DNA of 64,000 bases from positions 186,001 through 250,000 of the forward strand of contig NZ_CP071616.1 of the NCBI RefSeq assembly GCF_017357245.1, read 5' to 3'. Positions within the stretch are counted from its first letter, which is position 1, and the number at the start of each line of letters is the position of its first letter. A program made the position numbers and the translations under genes. The notes beneath the pieces were generated by a model. The model made no database searches. It was given only the letters and a program-made list of their open reading frames with translations, and was not told the DNA's origin. Below are positions 8,323-16,697 of this stretch, one piece after another. The DNA is from Rhizobium bangladeshense. GTDB lineage: Bacteria; Pseudomonadota; Alphaproteobacteria; Rhizobiales; Rhizobiaceae.

Positions 8323-9440
8323 CAGAGCCTTCCTGTCATCCGCTTCACGATGCGGTCGGAGATCTTCATCAGCACCGTCATGGCGACGACGATGATCACG
8401 AGGTAGACGAGCGCCAGCAAGGTTCCGTATCCCACATTCGAACGGTCGCGGTATTCGCGATAGATGAAACTGGTGACGGAGTCCGTCGCCCCGCCGGGAC
8501 CTCCCGATGTCACGGTGATGATGATGTCGGCGAGCTTAAGCTTGAAGATGATGCGGATCATCACCGCCGTGACCGACACCGGCAGCATCAGCGGGAAAAT
8601 CACCTGCCAGAAGCGTTGCCACTTGGTGGCGCCGTCGACTTCGGCCGCCTCCAGCACCTCCCTCGACAAGGCCTGCAGTCCGGCCAGCAGCATGATCATC
8701 ATGAAGGGAATGAAGGTCCAGGCGTCCATGATCATGATCCAAAGGCGCGCCGTCAGCGGATCACCGAAAAAGGACGGGTTTTCCCAGCCGAGCCAGCGGG
8801 CCATGCGCGCGATCGGGCCGAAACGGGTTTCCAGCATCGACTTGCCCACCATCCAGCTCACCGCGACCGGCGACAACATCAAGGGCACGAGGAAGGTGAC
8901 GCGCCAGAACTTTCGGGCAATGATTTCCTGGTTGAGAAGCAGCGCCAGGCCGAAGGCGATTGCATATTCGACGGCAATCGCGAGGCAATAAAGGATCATG
9001 TTGAGCAGGGCGTTGGCATAGAACGGATCGGCGATCATCCGGCGCACATTGTCGAGCCCGTTGAAGCGCCGCCCGGCCGAAGAGGCGAGGTTCCAGTCGG
9101 AGAAGCCGATCCAGAGCGCAAAGAGCAGCGGGAAGACCACCATCGATACGACGAAAAGTGCTGCCGGCAGCACAAAGAGCGCCTTCTTGCCGGCCTCTCC
9201 GTATATGACGACGCGGGTGACGCAAAGAACCGCGGCCCAGATGAAATAGGCGTAGAGAATCGGCCGCCAATTGGCAAAGCCCCAATCGGTCCAGCCGAGT
9301 TCGTGGACGGCCTGCAACACAAAAGATGCCATGAACCATATGGCGCTGAGCCACAGAGCCGAGCGGCCCCAGAGACGGCGGCTCGCGGAAATGGAGCCGG
9401 CTTCGACCGTGTGGAGCAGGTCGCCTTCGACTGTCGACAT
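8322..9440 (-). CDS. Sugar ABC transporter permease, MalF type
   Basis: A 372-residue membrane protein. It has an extended N-terminal part with additional hydrophobic segments, a core permease domain, and the EAA-type loop (LEAAEVDGATKWQRFWQVIF) that contacts the ATPase. It partners the MalG-type protein downstream, with a one-base stop/start overlap. The binding-protein gene lies 71 bases upstream in the same operon. Confidence 0.91.
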   Translation of the reverse strand: MSTVEGDLLHTVEAGSISASRRLWGRSALWLSAIWFMASFVLQAVHELGWTDWGFANWRPILYAYFIWAAVLCVTRVVIYGEAGKKALFVLPAALFVVSMVVFPLLFALWIGFSDWNLASSAGRRFNGLDNVRRMIADPFYANALLNMILYCLAIAVEYAIAFGLALLLNQEIIARKFWRVTFLVPLMLSPVAVSWMVGKSMLETRFGPIARMARWLGWENPSFFGDPLTARLWIMIMDAWTFIPFMMIMLLAGLQALSREVLEAAEVDGATKWQRFWQVIFPLMLPVSVTAVMIRIIFKLKLADIIITVTSGGPGGATDSVTSFIYREYRDRSNVGYGTLLALVYLVIIVVAMTVLMKISDRIVKRMTGRL

Positions 9441-9511
9441 TGATATTCCTCGTCCAGACAGGATGGGCGCTGGCGGAGCCTTCCGGTCCGCCAGCGCGTT
9501 ATGTCAAACGA

Positions 9512-11152
9512 TCAGAGCCCGAGGCTCGCCCGATACAGCTTCAGCTGGCTATCGCGGCCGATCTGGTCGGTGATCTTTTCCCAGGCGGCTGCAATCGCAT
9601 CCGCCGTTTCCTGCGCCGACTTGTATTGTCCGGCAAAGCCCTTCGCCAATTCGTCCTCGGCGACGGAGTAGTATTGGAAGATGCCGGGGATGCGCGGTTC
9701 GATCGCGGCGTTCGGGTGATTGTAACTGTCGGCGTTCGAACCCAGATAATCCTCGATATAGGCGCGGTCGTAACCGGCCTTTTCCCATTCGTCATAGTTG
9801 AAGTGGGACTGACGATAGGGCTGGAAGCCGGAGGGATAGGCCGAGGTCCAAAGGGACAGATCCTTGCCGCCGAGATGGGCGGCAGCAGACCAGGCCGCCT
9901 TGCGCTTCTTCTCGTCGCTGGAGACCCGCTTGGTGACGTAGATGCCCCAGCCGATGTAGGCCATGTTGGGCGCCTCGTTATACTTGTCTTCCCACTGCCC
10001 GGACTTGCGGTTGTAGACGCGGTTGGAGCCGCGGTTGATGCCGAAGCCGACCACGTCGCCGACGACCGAGGTATCGGATGTGCGGGCGCCGGAGCCAACA
10101 TCGCCCCACCACATCAGCATTGCACCGGTGCCTGCCAGAAACTGCGAGAAGGCCGTGGTGCCGGGGTCCGCATTGATCTGATCGGCCGGATAGGCCTTGG
10201 CTGCGATCAGATCCAGCACGTCCTGGATCGCCTGGACCCAGGCGGGGTTATTAACCAGCGGCTTCATATTTTCGGGGTCGAACAGCCAGGCCGGATCGCC
10301 GGGATATTTGGCATAGGCCGTCGCACGGTTTTCGATGAAATAGAAGCCGAAGCCGCCCCAGCCCTTAAGCGGGTCGAGATAGCCGTAGGCCGGCTGGCCG
10401 GTCAGCGGATCGGTCTTGCCGATCAGCGCCTTGGACGCTGCGTTGACATCCTGCCAGGTCTTCGGCGGCTCGGCCATGCCGCTGATCGAGCCTTCACCGA
10501 AATAGTCCTTGCGATAGGCGAAGGTGTGGCAGTCGCCGTCGATGGTGACGCGATAGTTCTTGCCGTCCCAGGTGCCGACCGGCGGCTTCAGGTAGCTCAC
10601 CAGGTCGTCGGCTTCGATTTGCTTTGCAGCCCAGTCGGGCATCTCGTCGAGAAGCCCGCGTCCGGCTGTATCGCCTTCGAAGGGAGCGCCCATTTCAAGG
10701 ATGTCGAAATCAACAGTGCCGGTTGCGATCGACTGCTGAAGGCGGGCGTTGTAATCGGCCTGAGCGAGGTCGATCCAGTTGATCTTGGCGCCGGTATAGG
10801 CTTCCCAAGGCTTCAGGAAGCCGCGGAACAGGAAGTTGTGGAGGTTCTGGTTGTTGAGCCCCATGAAGGTCAGCTCGACGCCGGCGAATTCCCCCTGCTT
10901 GACATTGGCCTTTGTCGGGCCGAGGCAGAGCTCGCCAACCTTCTGCCAGTCTGCATCGGTCGGAGACCCCTTGCCGACGCCTGGAATTTGCAGAATCTGG
11001 GCCCGCAGATCATCGGCAGCCAAGGCCATGCCGGGAATTCCGGCCATCGCGCTGGACAGGCCAAGCAGAGCCGCCGCACTTGCCGTTCCGCGCAAAACGT
11101 CGCGGCGACTTGCCTGACGGCGCATCAATGCATCGTAAATCTCGATTTTCAT
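9512..11152 (-). CDS. Sugar ABC transporter substrate-binding protein with Tat-type signal
   Basis: A 546-residue periplasmic binding protein of the family 1 type. The N-terminus carries a twin-arginine motif (SRRDVLRG) followed by a hydrophobic stretch ending in MALAAD, so export as a folded protein through Tat is likely. At about 550 residues it is longer than most CUT1 binding proteins (about 420). The ATG at 11152 follows GGAGGAAG; an in-frame GTG five codons earlier is less likely. First gene of the operon and divergent from the ATPase gene, with the LacI operators between. The ligand is unknown; ribokinase and mutarotase in the operon point to a monosaccharide. Confidence 0.9.
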   Translation of the reverse strand: MKIEIYDALMRRQASRRDVLRGTASAAALLGLSSAMAGIPGMALAADDLRAQILQIPGVGKGSPTDADWQKVGELCLGPTKANVKQGEFAGVELTFMGLNNQNLHNFLFRGFLKPWEAYTGAKINWIDLAQADYNARLQQSIATGTVDFDILEMGAPFEGDTAGRGLLDEMPDWAAKQIEADDLVSYLKPPVGTWDGKNYRVTIDGDCHTFAYRKDYFGEGSISGMAEPPKTWQDVNAASKALIGKTDPLTGQPAYGYLDPLKGWGGFGFYFIENRATAYAKYPGDPAWLFDPENMKPLVNNPAWVQAIQDVLDLIAAKAYPADQINADPGTTAFSQFLAGTGAMLMWWGDVGSGARTSDTSVVGDVVGFGINRGSNRVYNRKSGQWEDKYNEAPNMAYIGWGIYVTKRVSSDEKKRKAAWSAAAHLGGKDLSLWTSAYPSGFQPYRQSHFNYDEWEKAGYDRAYIEDYLGSNADSYNHPNAAIEPRIPGIFQYYSVAEDELAKGFAGQYKSAQETADAIAAAWEKITDQIGRDSQLKLYRASLGL

Positions 11153-11256
11153 GTCTTCCTCCTCCACGTTTGGTGCGCTGCCGCCAGCCAGTGTTCCGGA
11201 AGGCTCCGGCCGATTTTGGGACTGGTCTCGTGCAGAACTATCTGGTAAACAAGAAA

Positions 11257-11270
11257 ATGAAACGTTTCAT
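11257..11270. promoter_or_regulatory. LacI-type operator 1
   Basis: ATGAAACGTTTCAT is a perfect 14-bp palindrome with the central CG usual for LacI-family operators. It lies 105 bases upstream of the binding-protein start. An identical copy lies 88 bases away. Confidence 0.78.
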
Positions 11271-11344
11271 AATTCTTGTTTGAAACCGCTCCTCTCGGTC
11301 TCGCCATCGAGCATTAGACGGCAAGCGGAAAAAGTCAATAAAAA

Positions 11345-11358
11345 ATGAAACGTTTCAT
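11345..11358. promoter_or_regulatory. LacI-type operator 2
   Basis: The second exact copy of ATGAAACGTTTCAT, 132 bases upstream of the ATPase start. Two copies 88 bp apart between divergent genes fit repression of both promoters, possibly through DNA looping. Confidence 0.78.
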
Positions 11359-11490
11359 GGAGGAGGCTCGACGGGTAATTCAGGTCATGGCGCAGCGCTG
11401 CTTTTGCTGGCCCTGAGTCGCTGTAATCTGTCGGGAGATGCGCGGGCGCCCGGAATTCTTCCGGGCTGCTGTAAAGCGAGTGGGAGGCAT

Positions 11491-12558
11491 ATGGCTGAGG
11501 TCAAAATTTCAGAGGCGCGGAAGGCCTATGGCGCCTTAAATATCCTGCATGGCGTGAATATCGAAATTCGCGACGGCGAGTTCGTGGTGCTCGTCGGCCC
11601 GTCCGGTTGCGGCAAGTCGACCTTGTTGCGCATGGTCGCGGGGCTCGAAAGCATCACCGGCGGCACCATCTCGATCGGCGGAAAGATCGTCAACAATCTG
11701 CCGCCGAAGGACCGCGATATCGCGATGGTCTTCCAGAGCTACGCGCTCTACCCGCACAAGACCGTTGCCGAAAACATGGTCTTTGCGCTACGCCTGCAGA
11801 AGCAGCCGCCCCATGTCATCAAGCAGCGGCTGCAGGCGGCGGCCGAAACGCTCGACCTGGTGCCCTATCTTGACCGTTACCCGCGCCAGCTTTCCGGCGG
11901 CCAGCGCCAGCGCGTGGCGATGGGACGAGCCATCGTCAGGTCGCCGCAGGTCTTCCTGTTCGATGAGCCCCTGTCGAACCTCGACGCCAAGCTGCGCGTG
12001 CAGATGCGCAAGGAGATCAAAGAGCTCCACCAAAGGCTGAGAACTACGACGATCTACGTGACCCATGATCAGGTCGAAGCGATGACCATGGCGGACAAGA
12101 TCGTCGTCATGCAGGGCGGCAAGATCGAACAGACCGGAACGCCGCTGGAACTCTATGATCGTCCCCGCAATACATTCGTGGCCACCTTCATCGGTTCGCC
12201 GTCGATGAATCTGCTGAAAGGCCGCTACAAGGCCGACGGTGCCGTTTTTGTCACGGAGACAGGCGACGAGATCGCGCTCGGTTTCACGCCGGAGGCATCC
12301 GATGGTCAGGCTGTGCGCCTGGGCGTGCGGCCGGAACATCTGTCACTCGCTCCAAGCGGCTTGACGACGACCGTCAACGTCACCGAACCCACGGGCCACG
12401 AGACGATGGTATTCCTGCGCTACGGATCCGGTGAGCTTGTGGCGGTGCTGTCCGAACGTCACGATTTCGAGCCGGGGCAGGTCGTAACAATAGCTGCCCG
12501 GCCGGGCAAGCTTCATCTGTTCGATGCGGAGTCCGGTAAGACGCTGCGCCGAGACTGA
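11491..12558 (+). CDS. Sugar ABC transporter ATP-binding protein, UgpC/MsmK type
   Basis: A 355-residue ATPase. Walker A is GPSGCGKST, the signature is LSGGQRQRV, Walker B ends LFDEP, and the H-loop is YVTHDQ. A C-terminal TOBE/MalK-like domain follows (VRPEHL). The start at 11491 is preceded by GGGAGG; the longer upstream frame lacks family similarity. It energises the importer encoded by the divergent operon and is kept apart from the permeases. Confidence 0.93.
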   Translation: MAEVKISEARKAYGALNILHGVNIEIRDGEFVVLVGPSGCGKSTLLRMVAGLESITGGTISIGGKIVNNLPPKDRDIAMVFQSYALYPHKTVAENMVFALRLQKQPPHVIKQRLQAAAETLDLVPYLDRYPRQLSGGQRQRVAMGRAIVRSPQVFLFDEPLSNLDAKLRVQMRKEIKELHQRLRTTTIYVTHDQVEAMTMADKIVVMQGGKIEQTGTPLELYDRPRNTFVATFIGSPSMNLLKGRYKADGAVFVTETGDEIALGFTPEASDGQAVRLGVRPEHLSLAPSGLTTTVNVTEPTGHETMVFLRYGSGELVAVLSERHDFEPGQVVTIAARPGKLHLFDAESGKTLRRD

Positions 12559-12670
12559 GGAGCTGCTTCCTGCTGAGCGACAAGCCGCGGGTTATGAGGC
12601 ACGTGGCCTTCGTGGTTGACAATCAGTTCGAGAGCCAGTCGAAGCCGATCCCCTGATCGCATGCCGTGTC

Positions 12671-13495
12671 TCAATGCGATAGCAGGACAGGCAGGGTAAT
12701 GCTGGTCAGCACTGCCTCCGTCGCGCCGCCGAGCACGAATTCCCGCAGGCGCGAATGGCCGAAGCCACCCATGACGAGAAGATCGGCCCGCAATTCGAAG
12801 GCCTTGCTCTGAAGGACCTCCCCGACCGGCTTGCCGTGTGCGCGCAGTCGCGCCGCCTCCGCCGTCACACCGCTCTTTAGCAGGTTTTCGATGAGATAGT
12901 CGCCTGTCTCGTGCGTCACCGGCTTCTCGTCGGTCACGGAAAGCAGCCAAACGTTGGAAGCCTGCTCCAGGAAGACGGAGGCATCATGGGCCGCCCGCGC
13001 AGCCGCGCGGCTGCCATCCCAGGCGATGGCGATATGATCGATCCGGCCGCCGAAAGGCGCCGGCGGATAGAGGATGAGCGGCCGCCCCGATCCGAACAGC
13101 ACCGCCTCGACGATCGGACGGGAGAGGCCTGTCAATTCCAGAAGCACGAGATCGTAGGCCCGCGAGGCTTCCGCCAGCGCGTCGACGACGAATGGCTCTT
13201 CAACTTTGATCGCGCGGGTGCGTAGATCGACGGAAGCCGTCCTTGCCTCATCGACCGCTTTCTGCGTCAGCGTCGAAGCATGCTTGCGGCTTAGCGCTCC
13301 CGCTTCCCGCGCCATTCGTGCCGCATCGATGATCAGTGAGGACAGGGCATTGGAGACGTCGGGAATGGTAATCTCCACTGCGCAGACGGTCAGCGTCGCC
13401 TGCATGTGGCGCGCGAGCATGATCGCATTGGTGATCATGCTTTCCGAAGTGGCATCCGGATAAGTGAGGAGCGGAAGAAAGATATGCCGTTTCAT
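12671..13495 (-). CDS. Universal stress protein with tandem UspA-like domains
   Basis: A 274-residue protein. The C-terminal half has a clear UspA fold with the nucleotide-binding GxxGHSRLREFVLGG-type segment (MGGFGHSRLREF) and IAWDGSRAA. The N-terminal half is a diverged Usp domain. The ATG at 13495 begins MKRHIFLPLL; the 36-residue upstream extension is not Usp-like. Such proteins bind nucleotides and help survival during energy or oxygen limitation. It is divergent from the DksA-like gene, and two anaerobox-like dyads lie in the shared intergenic region. Confidence 0.88.
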   Translation of the reverse strand: MKRHIFLPLLTYPDATSESMITNAIMLARHMQATLTVCAVEITIPDVSNALSSLIIDAARMAREAGALSRKHASTLTQKAVDEARTASVDLRTRAIKVEEPFVVDALAEASRAYDLVLLELTGLSRPIVEAVLFGSGRPLILYPPAPFGGRIDHIAIAWDGSRAAARAAHDASVFLEQASNVWLLSVTDEKPVTHETGDYLIENLLKSGVTAEAARLRAHGKPVGEVLQSKAFELRADLLVMGGFGHSRLREFVLGGATEAVLTSITLPVLLSH

Positions 13496-13562
13496 GGTGT
13501 ACACCCGAAGAAGAGAATGGCCGTCTGATATTACCACTCTGGCACTCGACCCGGAATGCGCA

Positions 13563-13576
13563 TTGACATGTCTCAA
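13563..13576. promoter_or_regulatory. Weak anaerobox-like dyad
   Basis: TTGACATGTCTCAA keeps TTGA-N6-TCAA with one off-consensus position. It lies 67 bases upstream of the universal stress protein start on the minus strand and beside the stronger box at 13597. Confidence 0.42.
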
Positions 13577-13596
13577 ACTGGGCATCTCCCACCCCA

Positions 13597-13610
13597 TTGA
13601 CACCGATCAA
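13597..13610. promoter_or_regulatory. FNR/FixK-type anaerobox between Usp and DksA-like genes
   Basis: TTGACACCGATCAA matches TTGAY-N4-ATCAA. It lies 101 bases upstream of the universal stress protein start and 119 bases upstream of the DksA-like start. Together with the box at 13563 it could serve both divergent promoters. Confidence 0.68.
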
Positions 13611-13729
13611 TGCGGCATTCCTCCGCAGCCGTACGGTAATGACCGTAGCGTAATGACCGGCCACCGGCCGGCTGTGTGTACCGATAGAGCGCGGCAGGTG
13701 CCGCGCTTTCCACAGCGGGAAAGCCGTCG

Positions 13730-14074
13730 ATGAAAAACGAAGAGATAGAAAACAAGCTGAACACCATGAAAGCGGATCTGCAACGCCGGCTGTCGGTGAT
13801 CGATGCCGATCTCGGTGCTGCGCTGGATCCGGATAGCGAAGATAGAGTTACCCAGATCGAGAACGATCAGGTGCTGACCGAAATGCGAAGGGAAGCAGGT
13901 GAGCAAATCTCATTGATCGAGGCGGCCCTCGAACGGCTGAAGCGCGGAAGCTTCGGTCGCTGCGTCAGATGTCTTGCACCGATCCACCCCAGCCGGTTGG
14001 AAGCCATCCCCTATACGCCCTACTGCGTGACCTGTGCCCGCCTGGTAGACGAGAGACTTTCCTCATTGGCTTGA
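13730..14074 (+). CDS. DksA/TraR-family C4 zinc-finger protein
   Basis: A 114-residue protein. Residues 1-75 are mainly helical and charged, as in the DksA coiled coil. Residues 76-110 hold the C4 zinc finger: CVRC, then CVTC 21 residues later. The family enters the RNA polymerase secondary channel and modifies initiation, often with ppGpp. It is shorter than DksA (about 150), like the short rhizobial DksA-like proteins. It is divergent from a universal stress protein with anaeroboxes between, which suggests induction on oxygen or nutrient limitation. Confidence 0.86.
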   Translation: MKNEEIENKLNTMKADLQRRLSVIDADLGAALDPDSEDRVTQIENDQVLTEMRREAGEQISLIEAALERLKRGSFGRCVRCLAPIHPSRLEAIPYTPYCVTCARLVDERLSSLA

Positions 14075-14144
14075 AGCATTCTGCCGGAGCAGATTCCTTC
14101 TGTTGCCCAAGCTCCCAGTCGGCCCCGCTCCGGCCGATTCGACT

Positions 14145-14158
14145 TTGCTCTTCATCAA
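14145..14158. promoter_or_regulatory. Degenerate anaerobox upstream of the PNPOx-like gene
   Basis: TTGCTCTTCATCAA has one consensus half-site and one imperfect half-site, 57 bases before the start at 14216. It is weaker than the other boxes and counted mainly because of its position and neighbours. Confidence 0.42.
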
Positions 14159-14215
14159 TGCGCGAAAGGGCGGTCGGCCTACAGTGACTCCTCGAACACC
14201 CGAAAGGAGCGTCTC

Positions 14216-14671
14216 ATGTCATTGGGTTTACGGGAGTTAACGCTGGCCGAATGCCACGCCGTCCTGGGAGAGACAAGAATAGGGCACCTGGCCTGCTGCA
14301 AGGGCGGCCAGCCCTATGTCGTTCCCATCTATTTCTCCTATCAAGATGGCGTCGCATATTGTTTTTCGATGCCCGGCCGCAAAGTGGAATGGATGCGGGA
14401 AAACGACAGGGTGTGCCTGCAGGTGGACACGCGGGTGGGCAAAGGCTGGACGAGCGTTATAGCCGAAGGAAAGTTCGAGGAGTTTCCGGACACCGACCTC
14501 TGGCGAAGCGAGCGTCTGCACGCCTGGGAAATACTGCAGAAGCACCTGGACTGGTGGGAAATCGGTTCGCTCAGGCCGAAAGAGGTTCCGGTCCTTGCCG
14601 AATCTCCGCACATCTTTTTCGGCATCCTTGTCCGGACGTTGTCGGGCCGCGCCGCTTTTGCCATCGACTAG
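14216..14671 (+). CDS. Pyridoxamine 5'-phosphate oxidase-like FMN-binding protein
   Basis: A 151-residue split-barrel protein. The N-terminal half (LGETRIGHLACCKGGQPYVVPIYF region) is the usual flavin-binding strand pattern of the PNPOx-like superfamily. True PdxH residues are lacking and the length is shorter than PdxH (about 210), so a role in vitamin B6 synthesis is unlikely. Small members are often general flavin- or haem-binding reductases or stress proteins. AAAGGAG precedes the start. It lies among universal stress protein genes. Confidence 0.8.
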   Translation: MSLGLRELTLAECHAVLGETRIGHLACCKGGQPYVVPIYFSYQDGVAYCFSMPGRKVEWMRENDRVCLQVDTRVGKGWTSVIAEGKFEEFPDTDLWRSERLHAWEILQKHLDWWEIGSLRPKEVPVLAESPHIFFGILVRTLSGRAAFAID

Positions 14672-14675
14672 ACTC

Positions 14676-14718
14676 ATGCATATCGCCCGGACGTGTGCAG
14701 CAACCGGGCGACATGCAT
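14676..14718 (+). terminator. Long hairpin after the PNPOx-like gene
   Basis: ATGCATATCGCCCGG pairs with CCGGGCGACATGCAT (14 of 15 positions) around a 13-base loop, starting five bases after the stop. No T-run follows. It probably ends or protects the transcript and insulates it from the convergent universal stress gene. Confidence 0.5.
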
Positions 14719-14759
14719 AACAAGGTGTGAGACGCAGGGCCGGCTGAGCGCCTGCCGGT

Positions 14760-15593
14760 TCAATGGGCCATGAAGATCGGCATCCTGCTTTCTTCGATCA
14801 TGCTGCGGGTCACCCCGCCAAAGATCGTCTGCTGCCAGCGGGGATGATTATAGGCGCCCATGACGATGAGATCGGCGGACACGTCGAGAGCGTGCTGCCG
14901 CAGGACCTGGTCTGCCGAATGGCCGCCGCTTGCAATGCGGTCCACCTGCACCTTTACCCCGTGACGGGCAAGATAGGCAGCAATGTCGGCGCCCGGTTCC
15001 TCGCCGTTTGCGCGCATCCGCGCCACCGGATCCACCATGGTGACGTAAACGGTGTCGGCTTGCTTGAGCAGATCAAGCGATTGCCGGGCGGCGCGCGACG
15101 CTTCGTCGCTCGAATCCCATGCCAGCAAAACCGACCTCACGGAGGCAGTCATCGCCCGTGTTCCGCGGTTGATGAGGATCGGGGTCGGTGTCTGGAAGAG
15201 AGCACCATCGATGATGCGTTTGCGGAGATCTTCGTCTCGGGCCGCCTGCCGCCCGACCAGGACGACGTCGGCATAGAGCGCCCTTTCGGCGATATCTTCG
15301 TCGGCCCATGCGAATTCGGTGTAGACGTCCTGGACTTCGTAGGAGATCTCGCTGCGGTCGAGCGTAGTCTTGATCTCGTCTGTCCTCCGGGACAGGACCT
15401 CGATTTCGCGCTGACGTTCGTCGAGCCAGACAGAAGAGATGGTGTTATAATTGCCTACCGTTGGAGCAGCTCCCAACGAGATCACCAGCGCATTCAGATG
15501 CGCGCCATGGGCGCCGCAGAAGTCGATCGCGGTTTTGAGATCTTCCTCGAACTGGTGAACGCTGAGGATGCTTAGTACCGTCCTGATGGTCAT
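14760..15593 (-). CDS. Universal stress protein with tandem UspA-like domains
   Basis: A 277-residue protein with the same two-domain arrangement as the one at 12671-13495. The C-terminal domain shows VLLAWDSSDEASRAA and the nucleotide-binding segment MGAYNHPRWQQTIFGG. The ATG at 15593 starts MTIRTVLSIL. A 79-residue upstream extension in the same frame is not Usp-like and contains the anaerobox, so it is rejected. A perfect anaerobox lies 57 bases upstream. Confidence 0.88.
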   Translation of the reverse strand: MTIRTVLSILSVHQFEEDLKTAIDFCGAHGAHLNALVISLGAAPTVGNYNTISSVWLDERQREIEVLSRRTDEIKTTLDRSEISYEVQDVYTEFAWADEDIAERALYADVVLVGRQAARDEDLRKRIIDGALFQTPTPILINRGTRAMTASVRSVLLAWDSSDEASRAARQSLDLLKQADTVYVTMVDPVARMRANGEEPGADIAAYLARHGVKVQVDRIASGGHSADQVLRQHALDVSADLIVMGAYNHPRWQQTIFGGVTRSMIEESRMPIFMAH

Positions 15594-15650
15594 GTCGATA
15601 TACCTCTGTGGTTGGATACGACAAGGATAGTCGCCATGGCCCTGGGTTCC

Positions 15651-15664
15651 TTGACCTTCGTCAA
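15651..15664. promoter_or_regulatory. FNR/FixK-type anaerobox upstream of the second Usp gene
   Basis: TTGACCTTCGTCAA is a perfect TTGAC-N4-GTCAA dyad, 57 bases before the universal stress protein start on the minus strand and 106 bases before the small gene at 15771 on the plus strand. Confidence 0.72.
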
Positions 15665-15770
15665 AGCGATAGGGATTCCTATCCGGTAAATTGCTTCTAG
15701 ATGGACAGAACGTGGACGTCCTGATCGCGGAATTCGGAGTGAAGGTCTGCCACCGGTTAGGAGGCCGCAA

Positions 15771-16070
15771 ATGCTGTCGACAGAGAGAGACTTCAAACGG
15801 GGCGGTGAGCGGTTGCCCATTCCTTCGCAAGGCGAAGTCGAAGGCAAGCTTGTCATGTTCGAGGCGGTTGCCGTCACCTGTTTGCAGGAGCTTCTCGCCA
15901 AAGCGGAATCGCGCCTGGTTCCGAGGCTTCGACGGAGACTTGTCCGCAATCTGAAGAAGCGGTGCGCCCCGTTGAAGCTATGCGCTGATGACGAAAAGGC
16001 TGCAGAGGAGTTCGCGCTCCAACTGTTAAGGGCAGCTCTGGAAGAGGCTGAAGACGAAGCAGCCCGCTGA
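15771..16070 (+). CDS. Small charged protein of unknown function
   Basis: A 99-residue, Glu/Lys/Arg-rich, mostly helical protein without signal peptide or membrane segment. I recognise no family. The central RLRRRLVRNLKKRC stretch is strongly basic and the C-terminus strongly acidic (LEEAEDEAAR). The gene is divergent from a universal stress protein, and its stop is 12 bases from the convergent phasin-like gene. Coding status rests on the clean frame and position, so it is moderately supported. Confidence 0.55.
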   Translation: MLSTERDFKRGGERLPIPSQGEVEGKLVMFEAVAVTCLQELLAKAESRLVPRLRRRLVRNLKKRCAPLKLCADDEKAAEEFALQLLRAALEEAEDEAAR

Positions 16071-16082
16071 AAGGCAGACGCA

Positions 16083-16454
16083 TCAAGCGCAGGTGCGGGC
16101 GCCTAGGTCTTTGACGGTCTCATCCGCCAGCTTGCGCACCACCTTTGCGGAGACCACCCCCATTTTCGATGAGATCCCCGCCAGTCGCGCAGTCTCTCGA
16201 GGTGCTTCGGCCAAGGCATTCTGTGCAAAGTCGGCTACGACCTCGAATGTATCGTTCAGTTCTGCACTTTCAGCAAGGTCGTCCAGGAAGACCTGGTAAA
16301 GTTGAAGCCGGCGCCGGAATGAAGCCAGTAGCTCGATCTGACAACGTAGCATCGTCCGCGATGCTTCGGTATTCAGACTGTAGGCCGCGAGGAAAAGATT
16401 TCTTGCGGAAGCAGGCAGCGCCTGCTCCGGTATCAAGGGCGCGTTATTGACCAT
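16083..16454 (-). CDS. Phasin-like protein
   Basis: A 123-residue, almost fully helical protein. The run FRRRLQLYQVFLDDLAESAE followed by DFAQNALAEAPRE resembles phasin-family proteins, which coat polyhydroxybutyrate granules. Similarity is by pattern only; it could also be an unrelated helical stress protein. A consensus anaerobox lies 51 bases upstream. Granule formation is common in oxygen-limited rhizobia, so the context agrees. Confidence 0.6.
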   Translation of the reverse strand: MVNNAPLIPEQALPASARNLFLAAYSLNTEASRTMLRCQIELLASFRRRLQLYQVFLDDLAESAELNDTFEVVADFAQNALAEAPRETARLAGISSKMGVVSAKVVRKLADETVKDLGARTCA

Positions 16455-16505
16455 GGCAGAGTCCTCTCTTCTTCTTCAAGACTATCGCCGCGGCGGAAGA
16501 TCTCG

Positions 16506-16519
16506 TTGATCTGCATCAA
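16506..16519. promoter_or_regulatory. Consensus anaerobox between phasin-like and MgtC-like genes
   Basis: TTGATCTGCATCAA is a perfect TTGAT-N4-ATCAA site, 51 bases before the phasin-like start and 178 bases before the MgtC-like start. A much weaker TTG-N8-CAA sequence at 16561-16574 lies nearer the latter. Confidence 0.75.
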
Positions 16520-16697
16520 GCGGAATCTGCTCATTGCGACGTCATGGACAGATGAGGTGATTGAGCAATCGCAATGACCGGGCCGCATGGGTGTGGATGG
16601 ATTGCAGGGGCAAGGAGATCGACATGCGAGCTTATTCCGGCAAATTGGGCATAAGGCCGCCGGGGGGCGGCGGCGCCGGCGAGAACTGGATCTTCGC

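Noticed and set aside
9440..11248. 602-codon open frame on the plus strand
   Set aside because: It is antisense to the complete sugar-binding protein gene; long antisense frames are common in high-GC DNA, and its composition is not that of a known protein.
16561..16574. TTGAGCAATCGCAA as another anaerobox
   Set aside because: Only the TTG-N8-CAA core is kept and the second half-site is poor; the perfect site at 16506 explains the region.
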